NCBI GenBank assembly: GCA_937858715.1
Contig: CALLZY010000045.1
Location: 1-42,241, forward strand
Direction of reading: 5' to 3'
Source of the DNA: an uncultured Chitinophagaceae bacterium
GTDB lineage: Bacteria > Bacteroidota > Bacteroidia > Chitinophagales > Chitinophagaceae
Length of the DNA stretch: 42,241 nucleotides
In this document: piece by piece, positions 15,748 through 24,911 of the stretch
Layout of the letters: each line of letters begins with the position of its first letter
Numbering within the stretch: the stretch's first letter is position 1
Translations under genes and position numbers: made by a program
Notes under the pieces: model-generated
Databases searched by the model: none
Seen by the model: the letters and a program-made list of their open reading frames with translations, nothing else
Told to the model about the DNA's origin: nothing

Positions 15748-18462
15748 TTATTTATAGCGGATTAGTTTTTTCTGGATTGTTTTTCCGTTAAGAAATAATC
15801 TCAGGTAGTACGCCCCTGCTGGCAACGCACCGGTGTCATAAAGATTTAGCCGGCTCAGCCCAATGCCAATTTCCTTTTTTTGCTCCATGACAATCCTGCC
15901 GGTCTGGTCCATCAGCATAATGCGGAGTAATCCGCCTTCGGCCGTTGTAATCTGTAATGAGATTTCCCTGTCGAAAGGATTTACTACTGATACAAAAGAG
16001 AAGCCTGTTTGATCGTTGCTGTACAGCACAACGGTATTAGAGAATTTGGTGTTTCCTCCGCTGTTCACCATTCGAAGGCGGTAGAAAGCTGACGCTGTGA
16101 TTACAACAGGGTCGGTAAAGGAATAACTGTTATTGGGCGATGCTTGTCCACCTCTTCCGCCCACAGCTCCAATTGTTTCAAAGGTGTTCCCATCGCTGCT
16201 TTTCTCTATGTTATAGGTTACTGTCTCGTTTTCGCCGGATGCTGACCATTCAAGGAAGGCATGTCCGTTTATTTTTCTTCCGGTGAAAGAAAGAAGCGAT
16301 GTGTTTAGCGGGGTATCGCAATCAAGAATGTTAAGCCTTATGCCCCCGGCATCTGTAAACCGGCAATTGATATCTGAAAGGTTGGATAATGTAGTGGCAA
16401 CAACTACCCTGTACATATCTCCATTATTGCTGAGTTGTGTAAAGGAAGGTGGTACAGTATAGTTTACAACATACTCCCAGGAGGAGCCATTCCAATAAGG
16501 TACAACAGGGCCGGCAGGAGTGGTAATATCTGTCCATGTGCCACCGCCATCTGTGCTTCGTTGCCATTTGTAATAAATATAATTGCTGAAATAAGACCGG
16601 ATAGTGTCACTTAGTGTTACAATATTGCTGTCGCAGATATTCGGGTTTAACGAAGGCGAATAAGCCATATTAGGTGTACAGGTGGCAACAGAAATATCGT
16701 CGAGTGCCCAGTCGTTTCCTCCTCCTCCGGGCGCATTATTATAGAACCGCATGGTAAAGCTTGTTTGAGCAGGCCCGGTCAGAAATGTAAACCCTTTCTT
16801 TACCCATTGACCATTGTAAGGCAAGTCGCCTGACGTATAGTAGCGAACACCATCTAGTGCCACGGTTATATTAGGCCTTACGCCTGATGAGTCGCCAGGT
16901 CCTGTAGGAATGTAGCCACCGCTGTTAGCACCAGTCCCGTTGGAATCGCACCCGCATTTGGAACAGATATTCCGCATCCAGCATGATATCTCATAATAGG
17001 TGTTCGGACACAAATTGGAAATCGTATGGTCGAAGGCAGAGTCTATGCGATAAGCAGCATTCACAATCAGCATATACCCACCATTGTTGCCGCCAGTTGT
17101 ATCGGCAGCAGGGTTGCCTGTCAACTGGTTTACTGCACCTGTGTGGTCTCCAATAATATCCCAATAAGTAAATACCCTGTGTGTGGTAGGAGTGGCAGAA
17201 CAGCTGCCGTCAGGTTTTGGCCATGCATTAGAAGTGGAATACACTCCGCCACCTGTGTTATTGGCGATGCCATAAAAATAATCCTGCGGAGAACTGCAGG
17301 TGAATGTGGCATACGTATAACCAGCAGGTACATTAGCTGATGGGGCTCTGTTTCTCGGGTTGCCGCTTCCAAAGGTTCCGTTTGTTTCTGTGCCCAGTGA
17401 ATTGGTACCAACACTGTTAGAGCAAAACCCAAGGTTGGGATATACCATTACCGGGCTTGAGGGAAAAGAAAAAGTACTGACTGCCGGCGGTGATGTGGTG
17501 TACGTTATATTTCCCCCGCCCATATTTATAGTGGTATAGCTGGCTGCCGTCACAGTTACCCTGTAAGATGCCACCATAATGCAGGAGCTTGAGTAATAAC
17601 TGGGTTTATGACCGTTATTATTTCTTATGCGGCCTCTGCGAAATACTGTTGCCGGTTGATCAATTGAGCGATAACCAAGGTTGATAATCACATTGCTTCC
17701 GCTAATCCATCCCTGGTCATTACTGGCATCAAATTGTGCATCGGTAAATTGTTTATAAATTTTTCCTTCATTGGTCAGAATCTGAAGGGTGCCTGAGATG
17801 AAAGTTGTGCCTGCGGGAATTACATCATTAAAACTGCAACTGTCGAATGCGCCGGAGCGGACTACAACAGATGCTCTCATTTCGAGAATATCACCTGTCT
17901 CAACCGTTCCACCGGTTGGCTTCGATACGTTGATAAAGCTTTTTCCAAAATCAATCTGGGGTACCGGAGCTGCGGTATGTGTAACACATATCCTGAACCC
18001 TGCATTAGTGGTTAATACTGTTCCTCCGGCAGAATATACCCTGATGTAGTAAGTGGTATTTCTTGCCAATGTTGTAACTGCTATACTTGTGGTGCCACAG
18101 GCAACAGATATAAGTCCGCCACAGGTGCCTTCAAACAACTGAACCCTTACGCCGGATGTATTGAGATTGGAGCCGATATTACTTAATGTAATTGTATGGT
18201 CAGTAGATACAGTAACAAACCTGTACCAGACATCATCATCCGGAGTGCCGGTACAACTTCCAACTGGCACGCCTGAATTTGTTGCATTGGCAACTGTTCC
18301 TGTAGTGTTAGTGCAACTTGTACCTGATGTTAACAATGTTGCAGACGCACAGTTATCATTTGCCGGAGCCTGTCCGGCAGTATTGTATGGCAAAAGAAAA
18401 ACTATGCAAAATAGCCATAACCAAATGGGATCAATTTTTAAAAAGTTTAGTACTTGTTTCAT
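15748..18462 (-). CDS. Large T9SS-exported multidomain protein, 904 aa
   Basis: The function is not known. A signal peptide covers about 1-31 (ending NTAGQ). It is followed by APANDNCASA and a pre-peptidase-like beta domain (about 33-160) with the DDDVWYRF motif. Next come a DUF11-like or conserved-repeat region (about 172-345) and a region of variable Cys-rich sequence. A jelly-roll, carbohydrate-binding-like domain follows (about 460-625, ending GNDWALDDISVATC), then a fibronectin-like segment (about 755-820). The C-terminal type A Por sorting domain ends in AGAYYLRLFLNGKTIQKKL and a basic tail. No catalytic motif is seen, so surface adhesion or polymer binding is more likely than enzymatic activity. 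It is convergent with lspA, with only two bases between the genes, and divergent from the sugar dehydrogenase. Confidence 0.88.
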   Translation of the reverse strand: MKQVLNFLKIDPIWLWLFCIVFLLPYNTAGQAPANDNCASATLLTSGTSCTNTTGTVANATNSGVPVGSCTGTPDDDVWYRFVTVSTDHTITLSNIGSNLNTSGVRVQLFEGTCGGLISVACGTTSIAVTTLARNTTYYIRVYSAGGTVLTTNAGFRICVTHTAAPVPQIDFGKSFINVSKPTGGTVETGDILEMRASVVVRSGAFDSCSFNDVIPAGTTFISGTLQILTNEGKIYKQFTDAQFDASNDQGWISGSNVIINLGYRSIDQPATVFRRGRIRNNNGHKPSYYSSSCIMVASYRVTVTAASYTTINMGGGNITYTTSPPAVSTFSFPSSPVMVYPNLGFCSNSVGTNSLGTETNGTFGSGNPRNRAPSANVPAGYTYATFTCSSPQDYFYGIANNTGGGVYSTSNAWPKPDGSCSATPTTHRVFTYWDIIGDHTGAVNQLTGNPAADTTGGNNGGYMLIVNAAYRIDSAFDHTISNLCPNTYYEISCWMRNICSKCGCDSNGTGANSGGYIPTGPGDSSGVRPNITVALDGVRYYTSGDLPYNGQWVKKGFTFLTGPAQTSFTMRFYNNAPGGGGNDWALDDISVATCTPNMAYSPSLNPNICDSNIVTLSDTIRSYFSNYIYYKWQRSTDGGGTWTDITTPAGPVVPYWNGSSWEYVVNYTVPPSFTQLSNNGDMYRVVVATTLSNLSDINCRFTDAGGIRLNILDCDTPLNTSLLSFTGRKINGHAFLEWSASGENETVTYNIEKSSDGNTFETIGAVGGRGGQASPNNSYSFTDPVVITASAFYRLRMVNSGGNTKFSNTVVLYSNDQTGFSFVSVVNPFDREISLQITTAEGGLLRIMLMDQTGRIVMEQKKEIGIGLSRLNLYDTGALPAGAYYLRLFLNGKTIQKKLIRYK

Positions 18463-18652
18463 AGGTATACTGTGTTGGTTTTTGCTCCGAAAAACCTCAT
18501 CAGGCGGGGTATGGCTTTGGGTGCAATTTAATTTCAGATTGCACCTGAAACAATAGTACTTTTCTCGTAATTCTTATAGAATATCTATTAGGTGCATTTC
18601 CTATTGCAAGGTTGATATATCCTTGTTAAGTTAACACTTGAAAATCCGTTCT

Positions 18653-20479
18653 ATGCAGAAACAAAACCTTACTCTTTTTTTATTGCTGTTTTCCATTTTT
18701 ACCAAACAGAAATCGGATGCACAGGTAACAGACTCAGCCAGCATTCTGTTTGATATTGATACTGTTGTAAAAAATCTGGGCTACCCCTGGGAAATAACCT
18801 ATGGTTATGATGACTCATTGTGGATTACAGAAGCAAGAGGTTACAGGGTGTTGCGCATCAGTCCGCAAAGAACAGGTATAGCAAAAAATGTACTTCCGCA
18901 GCAGGTGCTGAAAATACCATTGAACAGCAGCGAAGTAACATTCGGAAGAAGTATTGGCACCTGGCCGCAGGGAGGAATGCAGGGGCTTGTCCTTCATCCG
19001 GAGTTTAATTCGGGGAAGCGGTGGATTTATTTGTCTTACGTATATACTGGCACATGTCCTGCTGCTCCGTCATCTCCTTGTTATTTCAGAACAAAAATTG
19101 TCCGTTGCCGGTTTTACACTGCCGGTGAGGCAGGCAGCCCTAACATTCTGAAAGACACATTAATAATAACGGATACTGTTATTTCTAACCTTCCGGGAAG
19201 TAACGATCATAACTCTGGCCGGATGACGATAAGTCCGCAACCTGAAACCGACGGCACCTATAAACTCTATTATACTATAGGTGATATGGGTGCTGGCCAG
19301 TTTAACAACGCATCAAGAACCAACAGGGCACAGGACAGAGATACCTGTGAAGGGAAGGTGTTACGCTTTAATACCGAGCCAGACGGAGACGGAGTGCCGT
19401 CATCACCCATTCATGATTATGACAGGTGGCGGCAATGGATACCCAACGATAATCCTTTCAATCACTCTGCAACAGCATTCAGCTCTTTGAAAACACCAGT
19501 CTTTAGTACCGGTCACCGCAATGCACAAGGTATTGTTTGGGGAAATGCAAATGGTGTATGGCGGTTGTATAGCTCAGAACATGGTGATAAAAGTGATGAC
19601 GAAATAAATATTATCACATCAGGCAGTAATTATGGCTGGCCCAAAGTTGCAGGACTTTGTGACGACAACTATAACACTTCAGATCCATATTCGAATAACG
19701 ATCGCCTGGCCGGACAGTTGGTGCCTGATGAATCAACCACTTTTTGTGATATTACGGGCAATCAACGGCCTTTGTTTTCATTCTTTAACTGGACAGGCAG
19801 CCAGTTACAAACGATCAACCTCAGCAATATTTTTACATGGCCTACCATTGCACCTTCTGGTATTGATTTCTATACTGGAAATATTCCGGGCTGGAAAAAC
19901 TCGTTGCTTATTCCTTCTTTGAAATATGGTTTGTACCGGTTGAAGCTTAACAACAGCGGAACGTTTGTGGACAGCAGTTCTTCTTCCAATATTGTTGATA
20001 CATTTCCGCTACTGCATGGCTGGCGAATCAGGGATATAGCCATACATCCTGTTTCGAACAGCGGAAAACTCTGGGTGATTATTGACAGTACCGGCTCTAC
20101 TTCCGGGCCTACCGGTGGTTTTAACGGTTCGAGCACTTCCACAAGGGATGGAGGAAAAGTGTTGATGCTGACTTATAAAACATTGCTCACACTTGCGCTG
20201 AATGAAGAGCCGCTTATTGTTCCGGGTGTTACTAAAGAGAGCATCAGGATATTTCCTAACCCTGCAAAGGAACTGCTTTATGTAAATGGTCAAAACGGAA
20301 TCAGGAAACCAATAACAGTACAGATATATAATTTGAATGGTAATAAGCTGTTTGAGAAAACAGGAAACTCTGTAAACCTGAGAATTGGAATAAGCAGCCT
20401 GTCATCTGGTATGTATGTAGTCAGGGTAATCAACGGATTGGGTATGGTGATCCATTCTCAAAAGTTTATAAAGCAGTAA
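18653..20479 (+). CDS. PQQ-type sugar dehydrogenase with T9SS domain
   Basis: This secreted beta-propeller belongs to the glucose/sorbosone dehydrogenase family, which oxidises sugars with PQQ. The 608-aa product has a signal peptide (about 1-24). It then has GYPWEITYGYDDSLWITEA, the typical first propeller blade, GGMQGLVLHPEF, a GSNDHNSGRM block with the expected catalytic His, and TGHRNAQGIVW and SEHGDKSDDEIN in the later blades. Residues about 525-608 are a type A Por sorting domain (RIFPNPAKELLYV to SGMYVVRV). The ATG at 18653 puts the signal peptide at the N terminus; an in-frame TTG at 18638 is less likely. Its 190-base upstream gap is shared with the divergent 904-aa protein. The sugar specificity is unknown. 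Confidence 0.88.
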   Translation: MQKQNLTLFLLLFSIFTKQKSDAQVTDSASILFDIDTVVKNLGYPWEITYGYDDSLWITEARGYRVLRISPQRTGIAKNVLPQQVLKIPLNSSEVTFGRSIGTWPQGGMQGLVLHPEFNSGKRWIYLSYVYTGTCPAAPSSPCYFRTKIVRCRFYTAGEAGSPNILKDTLIITDTVISNLPGSNDHNSGRMTISPQPETDGTYKLYYTIGDMGAGQFNNASRTNRAQDRDTCEGKVLRFNTEPDGDGVPSSPIHDYDRWRQWIPNDNPFNHSATAFSSLKTPVFSTGHRNAQGIVWGNANGVWRLYSSEHGDKSDDEINIITSGSNYGWPKVAGLCDDNYNTSDPYSNNDRLAGQLVPDESTTFCDITGNQRPLFSFFNWTGSQLQTINLSNIFTWPTIAPSGIDFYTGNIPGWKNSLLIPSLKYGLYRLKLNNSGTFVDSSSSSNIVDTFPLLHGWRIRDIAIHPVSNSGKLWVIIDSTGSTSGPTGGFNGSSTSTRDGGKVLMLTYKTLLTLALNEEPLIVPGVTKESIRIFPNPAKELLYVNGQNGIRKPITVQIYNLNGNKLFEKTGNSVNLRIGISSLSSGMYVVRVINGLGMVIHSQKFIKQ

Positions 20480-20494
20480 TTTGTTTTAGATGAA

Positions 20495-20530
20495 CAGGAA
20501 AAAGAATGTCCCGGCATTTGCCAGGACATT
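20495..20530. terminator. Hairpin between sugar dehydrogenase and small ORF
   Basis: AATGTCC (20505-20511) pairs with GGACATT (20524-20530), with an inner GGC/GCC stem. On the minus strand it is followed by TTCTTTTT, so it fits a terminator for the small minus-strand gene. On the plus strand the T-run is weak. Confidence 0.6.
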
Positions 20531-20560
20531 TAGTTTGTGAATGCTCAGGGTACGAATATT

Positions 20561-20779
20561 TTAACCCCGCTGTAAGCGGTCGGTAAACAGTTGTCTTAAG
20601 GTTGCCTGCTTTTTCTCTTCTTTTACACCATTATTGTTTTCCTGGCCGAACATATCAGCAGCACCTGTGATAATGGCTCTGAGAAAAGGAGACTTAAATG
20701 GTTTAGATGAAATATTCAGAATAGCTGCATTAGTATTAATTGCAGCGAAGTATAAAGGCGAGTAGCTTGTGCTTCTCAT
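20561..20779 (-). CDS. Small hypothetical protein, 72 aa
   Basis: I do not recognise this 72-aa product. It has a basic-to-neutral N-terminal half with small residues (about 10-45), an acidic/Asn patch (EENN-type, near 46-55) and a basic C-terminal stretch KKQATLRQLFTDRLQRG. There are no cysteines, signal peptide or membrane segment. Support for a real gene comes from its surroundings: a possible -33/-7 promoter about 40 bases upstream (20819-20849, minus) and a minus-strand terminator-like hairpin 30 bases after the stop. It lies between two longer genes in a 435-base gap that would otherwise be empty. It could also be spurious. Confidence 0.45.
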   Translation of the reverse strand: MRSTSYSPLYFAAINTNAAILNISSKPFKSPFLRAIITGAADMFGQENNNGVKEEKKQATLRQLFTDRLQRG

Positions 20780-20818
20780 GGTCTGGATTTTAGTTTTTTC
20801 TTAGCTTGGATTTCGCAA

Positions 20819-20849
20819 CTAAGGTATTAATCATTAACAGCCTTTGCAA
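20819..20849 (-). promoter_or_regulatory. Candidate promoter of the 72-aa ORF
   Basis: On the minus strand a TTG (complement of 20847-20849) lies 20 bases before TACCTTAG (complement of 20819-20826), one mismatch from TAnnTTTG. The spacing fits the Bacteroidota -33/-7 arrangement. Confidence 0.4.
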
Positions 20850-20860
20850 GCCCGGAGCAT

Positions 20861-20891
20861 ATAAAAAAGAGGAAGAAACGGGTTCTTCCTC
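20861..20891 (-). terminator. Terminator of fumC
   Basis: A perfect 9-bp stem (20869-20877 with 20883-20891) has a 5-base loop. On the minus strand it is followed by six T. It lies 24 bases after the fumC stop. Confidence 0.88.
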
Positions 20892-20914
20892 CTTTCATTA
20901 TGGGATTTTTACGA

Positions 20915-22315
20915 TTATTTAAGTTCGCCAACCATTTTTTCAGGTCTGACCCACTCGTCAAATTGTTCCGGTGTAACATAACCCAGCTTAACCGCCATCT
21001 CTTTCAATGTGGTTCCTTCTTTGTGTGCTTTCTGTGCTATTTCTGCCGCTTTATAGTATCCAATTTTTGTATTAAGAGAAGTAACCAGCATCAGGCTGTT
21101 CTCCACATGTTTCCTGATGTTGGCTTCAATTGGTTTAATGCCAACAGCACATTTGTCATTGAAGGATACACAGCCATCACCTATCAGCCTTGCACTGTGC
21201 AGGAAGTTATAAATCATCACCGGTTTAAAAACGTTCAGTTCAAAGTGACCATTAGCGCCACCAATGTTTATGGCTACATCATTGCCCATTACCTGTGCAG
21301 CAATCATCGTTAATGCTTCACATTGTGTGGGGTTTACTTTGCCCGGCATGATAGAAGAGCCAGGTTCGTTATCAGGGATAAATATTTCACCAATGCCGCT
21401 GCGTGGCCCGGAGGAAAGCATTCGGATGTCGTTGGCTATCTTCATCAGGCTTACTGCAACTGTTTTCAAAGCGCCGTGTGCTTCAACTATGGCATCGTGG
21501 GCAGCCAGTGCTTCAAACTTATTTTCGGCAGTTTTAAACGGAAGCTTCGTCAGTTTGGCAATATGCTTCGCTACGGTCACATCATACTTTGGCGGTGTAT
21601 TGATGCCAGTGCCAACTGCTGTACCTCCAAGTGCCAGTTCGCTGAGATGCGCCAGGGAATTATTAATGGCTTTCAATCCGTGGTCCAATTGCGATACATA
21701 ACCGCTGAATTCCTGGCCGAGTGTGAGTGGTGTGGCATCCATGAAGTGTGTACGGCCTATCTTCACCACCTTCATATATTGCTTGCTCTTTTTTGCCAGC
21801 GTATCCCTGAGTTTCTTAATGCCCGGAATAGTTGTTTCAACCAGAAGTTTATAAGCAGCAATGTGCATTGCTGTGGGGAATGTATCGTTTGATGACTGAG
21901 ATTTGTTCACATCATCATTCGGGTGCAGGTATTTGTCCTTATCAGTAAGCTGTCCGCCGTTCAGCACATGACCACGATAAGCAATCACTTCGTTTACATT
22001 CATGTTGCTTTGTGTGCCGCTTCCTGTTTGCCATACTACCAGCGGAAAATACTCATTCAGTTTTCCATCTAAGATTTCTTTGCATACTTTGGCAATTAAA
22101 GCTGTTTTCTTTTTAGGCAGCACTCCTGCGTCCTGGTTAGCCAGGGCCGCAGCATGTTTCAGGTAAGCAAAAGCACTGATTATCTCTTTGGGCATCCGGT
22201 TAATGTCCTGTGCAATTTTAAAGTTGTCGATGCTGCGTTGTGTTTGTGCGCCATAATAAGCATTGGCAGGAACTTTCACTTCGCCCATGGTGTCTTTTTC
22301 TATACGGTAATCCAT
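20915..22315 (-). CDS. fumC: Fumarate hydratase class II
   Basis: This cytosolic, iron-independent enzyme interconverts fumarate and L-malate in the TCA cycle. The 466-aa length matches E. coli FumC (467). Conserved blocks are [14 protein letters not shown] near 100, [11 protein letters not shown] near 140, [16 protein letters not shown] near 185 and the superfamily signature [11 protein letters not shown] near 318, whose serine is the catalytic base on the flexible loop. The ATG at 22315 (MDYRIEKDT) is the usual start; reading further upstream adds 12 unrelated residues. The gene has its own -7 element and terminator, so it is monocistronic. Aspartase and argininosuccinate lyase share the fold, but the motifs around the active site fit fumarase. 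Confidence 0.96.
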   Translation of the reverse strand: MDYRIEKDTMGEVKVPANAYYGAQTQRSIDNFKIAQDINRMPKEIISAFAYLKHAAALANQDAGVLPKKKTALIAKVCKEILDGKLNEYFPLVVWQTGSGTQSNMNVNEVIAYRGHVLNGGQLTDKDKYLHPNDDVNKSQSSNDTFPTAMHIAAYKLLVETTIPGIKKLRDTLAKKSKQYMKVVKIGRTHFMDATPLTLGQEFSGYVSQLDHGLKAINNSLAHLSELALGGTAVGTGINTPPKYDVTVAKHIAKLTKLPFKTAENKFEALAAHDAIVEAHGALKTVAVSLMKIANDIRMLSSGPRSGIGEIFIPDNEPGSSIMPGKVNPTQCEALTMIAAQVMGNDVAINIGGANGHFELNVFKPVMIYNFLHSARLIGDGCVSFNDKCAVGIKPIEANIRKHVENSLMLVTSLNTKIGYYKAAEIAQKAHKEGTTLKEMAVKLGYVTPEQFDEWVRPEKMVGELK

Positions 22316-22348
22316 AAAAAATAAAAAATTTTGATTGATAATACGCCG

Positions 22349-22356
22349 CAAAGGTA
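22349..22356 (-). promoter_or_regulatory. -7 element of fumC
   Basis: Read on the minus strand, TACCTTTG matches TAnnTTTG exactly. It lies 33 bases before the fumC ATG. Confidence 0.5.
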
Positions 22357-22419
22357 CATGATTCGTCTAAAGCTGGCGGGTGATGCAAATTCAGGATAAG
22401 TTTTGTTCATAAACAGGTA

Positions 22420-22445
22420 TAACTTTGAAAGGCGATGTATTTTTG
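22420..22445 (+). promoter_or_regulatory. Two -7-like elements before the fucosidase gene
   Basis: TAACTTTG (22420-22427) and TATTTTTG (22438-22445) both match TAnnTTTG, 56 and 38 bases before the ATG. Either or both could act; no clear -33 box is seen. Confidence 0.4.
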
Positions 22446-22483
22446 TCGCCATTTTTTCAGAAGAAATATAACATGATTTCTGT

Positions 22484-23944
22484 ATGATTAATAAAAGACT
22501 TGCCGGCTGCATTATAGCAGCTGTAATAACCCTTTTCATCGTACCACAACTTTCTGCACAGCACAAAGAATATTATCCCGACCCCGACACTGCCATCCGG
22601 AAAAGGCTGGAGGAGTGGCAGGACCTGAAATTTGGATTACTCATGCACTGGGGACCATACAGCCAATGGGGTGTGGTGGAAAGTTGGAGCATTTGTCCGG
22701 AAGATTTAAGCTGGGCCACAGGGGCCAGGAAAAAGGGAGTGGCTGATAATTATGCAGATTATCTTAAATCATATGAAAGCCTGAAGACTACATTTAACCC
22801 GTTTAAATTTAATCCGGAGAAATGGGCGTCTGCTGCGAAGGAGGCCGGAATGAAATACCTGGTATTTACTACCAAGCACCATGATGGTTTTTGCATGTTC
22901 GATACAAAACTCACCGATTATAAAGTAACGGATGCCGCTTGCAGGTTTTCTTCAGACGCAAGAAGTAACATAACAAAAGAAATATTCTCTGCATTCAGGA
23001 AAGAGAATTTTTGGATTGGGGCTTATTATTCAAAACCTGACTGGCATTCTGATTACTACTGGTGGAAAAAATTTCCGGCAGTTGACCGCAATTGCAATTA
23101 TTCAATTGAGAAACATCCGGAACAATGGAAAAGATTTACAGAATACACACATGGACAAATTGAAGAGCTGATGAGTGAATATGGCAAGATTGATATTCTC
23201 TGGCTCGACGGTGGCTGGGTGAAAAAGAAAACAGAGGATGAAGTAAAAGCAGAATTAAGTGAAGTGTACGAAAACAGCCGCTGGGCCCGCAACCCGCAAA
23301 GCCAGGATATTGATATGCCTGGGTTGGTAAGAAAAGCAAGAGCAAAGCAACCGCAACTGATAGTAGTGGACAGGGCTGTAGCCGGTGTGCATCAAAACTA
23401 TCTTACTCCTGAGCAACATATCCCGGAAAAGGGCTTGCTCTATCCATGGGAGACCTGTATGACAATGGCAGGCAGCTGGAGTTATGTGCCTGGCGATGTT
23501 TACAAACCGGCTGATGAACTGGTGAAAAAGTTAGTTGATATAGTAAGTAAAGGAGGAAATTATTTGCTCAATATAGGCCCCGGCCCGGATGGCGAGTTGG
23601 ATTCTGTTGCATACAGCCGGTTAAAAGAAATTGGGAACTGGATGAAGATTAACGGCGAAGCAATTTATAATACAAGAATGTATTCTGTTTTTGGGGAAGG
23701 CGAAAATATCCGCTATACACAATCCAAAGATGGAAAAGCGAAGTATGTTTTTCTGTTTAGTTTTCCTGGTGAAAAATTGTCGCTGAAAAACATAACAGCC
23801 GGAAAGAAATCAATTGTGCAACTCTTGGGAAGTAATATGAAAATAGCTGCCAAACAAACCGTTAACGGACTTGAAATAAGCATTCCTTCCGCATTGAAGA
23901 CGGTTGCCAATTATGTTTGGGTACTGAAAATTCAGGATAAGTAA
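22484..23944 (+). CDS. Secreted alpha-L-fucosidase, GH29 family
   Basis: GH29 retaining enzymes release alpha-linked fucose from glycans. The 486-aa protein has a signal peptide (1-25, ending LSAQ), so it is periplasmic or exported. The catalytic barrel shows LKFGLLMHWGPYS (H55), TTKHHDGFCMFD (H132-H133), GAYYSKPDWH near 180 and the nucleophile block DILWLDGGW with D242. A block with SKGGNYLLNIGPGPDG follows near 355. A small C-terminal beta domain covers about 395-486. No T9SS sorting domain is present, unlike its secreted neighbours. No SusC/SusD genes are near, so it is not part of a visible utilisation locus. The acid/base residue varies within GH29, and I do not assign it. Confidence 0.92.
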   Translation: MINKRLAGCIIAAVITLFIVPQLSAQHKEYYPDPDTAIRKRLEEWQDLKFGLLMHWGPYSQWGVVESWSICPEDLSWATGARKKGVADNYADYLKSYESLKTTFNPFKFNPEKWASAAKEAGMKYLVFTTKHHDGFCMFDTKLTDYKVTDAACRFSSDARSNITKEIFSAFRKENFWIGAYYSKPDWHSDYYWWKKFPAVDRNCNYSIEKHPEQWKRFTEYTHGQIEELMSEYGKIDILWLDGGWVKKKTEDEVKAELSEVYENSRWARNPQSQDIDMPGLVRKARAKQPQLIVVDRAVAGVHQNYLTPEQHIPEKGLLYPWETCMTMAGSWSYVPGDVYKPADELVKKLVDIVSKGGNYLLNIGPGPDGELDSVAYSRLKEIGNWMKINGEAIYNTRMYSVFGEGENIRYTQSKDGKAKYVFLFSFPGEKLSLKNITAGKKSIVQLLGSNMKIAAKQTVNGLEISIPSALKTVANYVWVLKIQDK

Positions 23945-23962
23945 ATATGATTGTTAGAGGAA

Positions 23963-24742
23963 TCAGTTTCCTTTGAACTCCGCTTTTCTTTTCTCAAGAA
24001 ATGCTGCAGTGCCTTCCTTCATGTCATCCGTGTTAAAAGCGTTGCCAAACTCTTCAATTTCCACTTCATAGCCATTCTTGCTCTCATCAAAAACGGCATT
24101 GGCCGCCCTTATACATCCGGCTACGGCCAGCGGTGCTTTTGAATTAATTACCTCAAGAATTTTCTTTGTATGCTCCAGTAAAGTTTCGGAAGTTGTAACG
24201 TAATTGACCAATCCCAACTCCTTGGCTTCGTTCGCATCAATCATGTGGGCACTCATCAGCAGTTCTAATGCTTTGCCTTTGCCAATAAGCTGAACCAATC
24301 TTTGCGTGCCGCCATAACCAGGAATCAGTCCAAGATTTACTTCCGGCTGGCCGAATTTTGCATTTTCACTTGCTACACGAAAATGGCAACTCATCGCCAG
24401 TTCGCAGCCACCACCCAATGCAAACCCATTCACCGCTGCAACAACAGGTTTTGCAGAGTTTTCAATTCTTGCAAAAGTGTTATGCCCCCTTCTTGCCAGA
24501 GCCATCGCTTCTTCTTTACTTAACCCGCCAAATTCTGCTATGTCTGCTCCGGCTACAAAGGCTTTTGGTCCGGAACCGGTGATGATAACTGATTTTATCT
24601 CCTGGTTGCTCTCTGCTTCATCAAATGCAGTGTTCAGGTCAGTAAACACCTCTTTATTCAGTGCATTCAGTTTATCAGGCCGGTTGATGGTGATTGTAAA
24701 TATTCCATTTTCCAAATGGGTAAGCAATGTTGAGTAACTCAT
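23963..24742 (-). CDS. Enoyl-CoA hydratase/isomerase (crotonase family)
   Basis: This cytosolic crotonase-fold enzyme probably hydrates 2-enoyl-CoA in fatty-acid or branched-chain breakdown. The 259-aa length is typical. The oxyanion-hole segment KAFVAGADIAEF (about 60-71) and the GFALGGGCELAMSC segment with catalytic E114 are present. The second catalytic glutamate is E134 in GQPEVNLGLIPGYGGTQRL. Having both glutamates supports a true hydratase rather than only an isomerase. The start is the ATG at 24742. It is convergent with the fucosidase gene, 18 bases apart. No other beta-oxidation gene is adjacent, so the exact substrate is unknown. Confidence 0.92.
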   Translation of the reverse strand: MSYSTLLTHLENGIFTITINRPDKLNALNKEVFTDLNTAFDEAESNQEIKSVIITGSGPKAFVAGADIAEFGGLSKEEAMALARRGHNTFARIENSAKPVVAAVNGFALGGGCELAMSCHFRVASENAKFGQPEVNLGLIPGYGGTQRLVQLIGKGKALELLMSAHMIDANEAKELGLVNYVTTSETLLEHTKKILEVINSKAPLAVAGCIRAANAVFDESKNGYEVEIEEFGNAFNTDDMKEGTAAFLEKRKAEFKGN

Positions 24743-24762
24743 GATGGTTTTGATTTGTGAAC

Positions 24763-24770
24763 CGAAGATA
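24763..24770 (-). promoter_or_regulatory. -7-like element of the enoyl-CoA hydratase gene
   Basis: On the minus strand TATCTTCG differs from TAnnTTTG at one position and lies 20 bases before the start codon. Confidence 0.3.
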
Positions 24771-24911
24771 ATGGTATTTATATATCCCTTAACATACGGT
24801 TTAACGAAGGCTGAAATGGCATTATGTAACGATGGGCTATTAACAAAAAATTAAATCCAATATCATCTTTTTTAGAAATCAGCCAACTTACTTTTATAAA
24901 AACCTTCTGAT

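Noticed and set aside
20900-21892. Plus-strand ORFs of 137-189 aa
   Set aside because: They are antisense to fumC and overlap in several frames; FumC is strongly supported.
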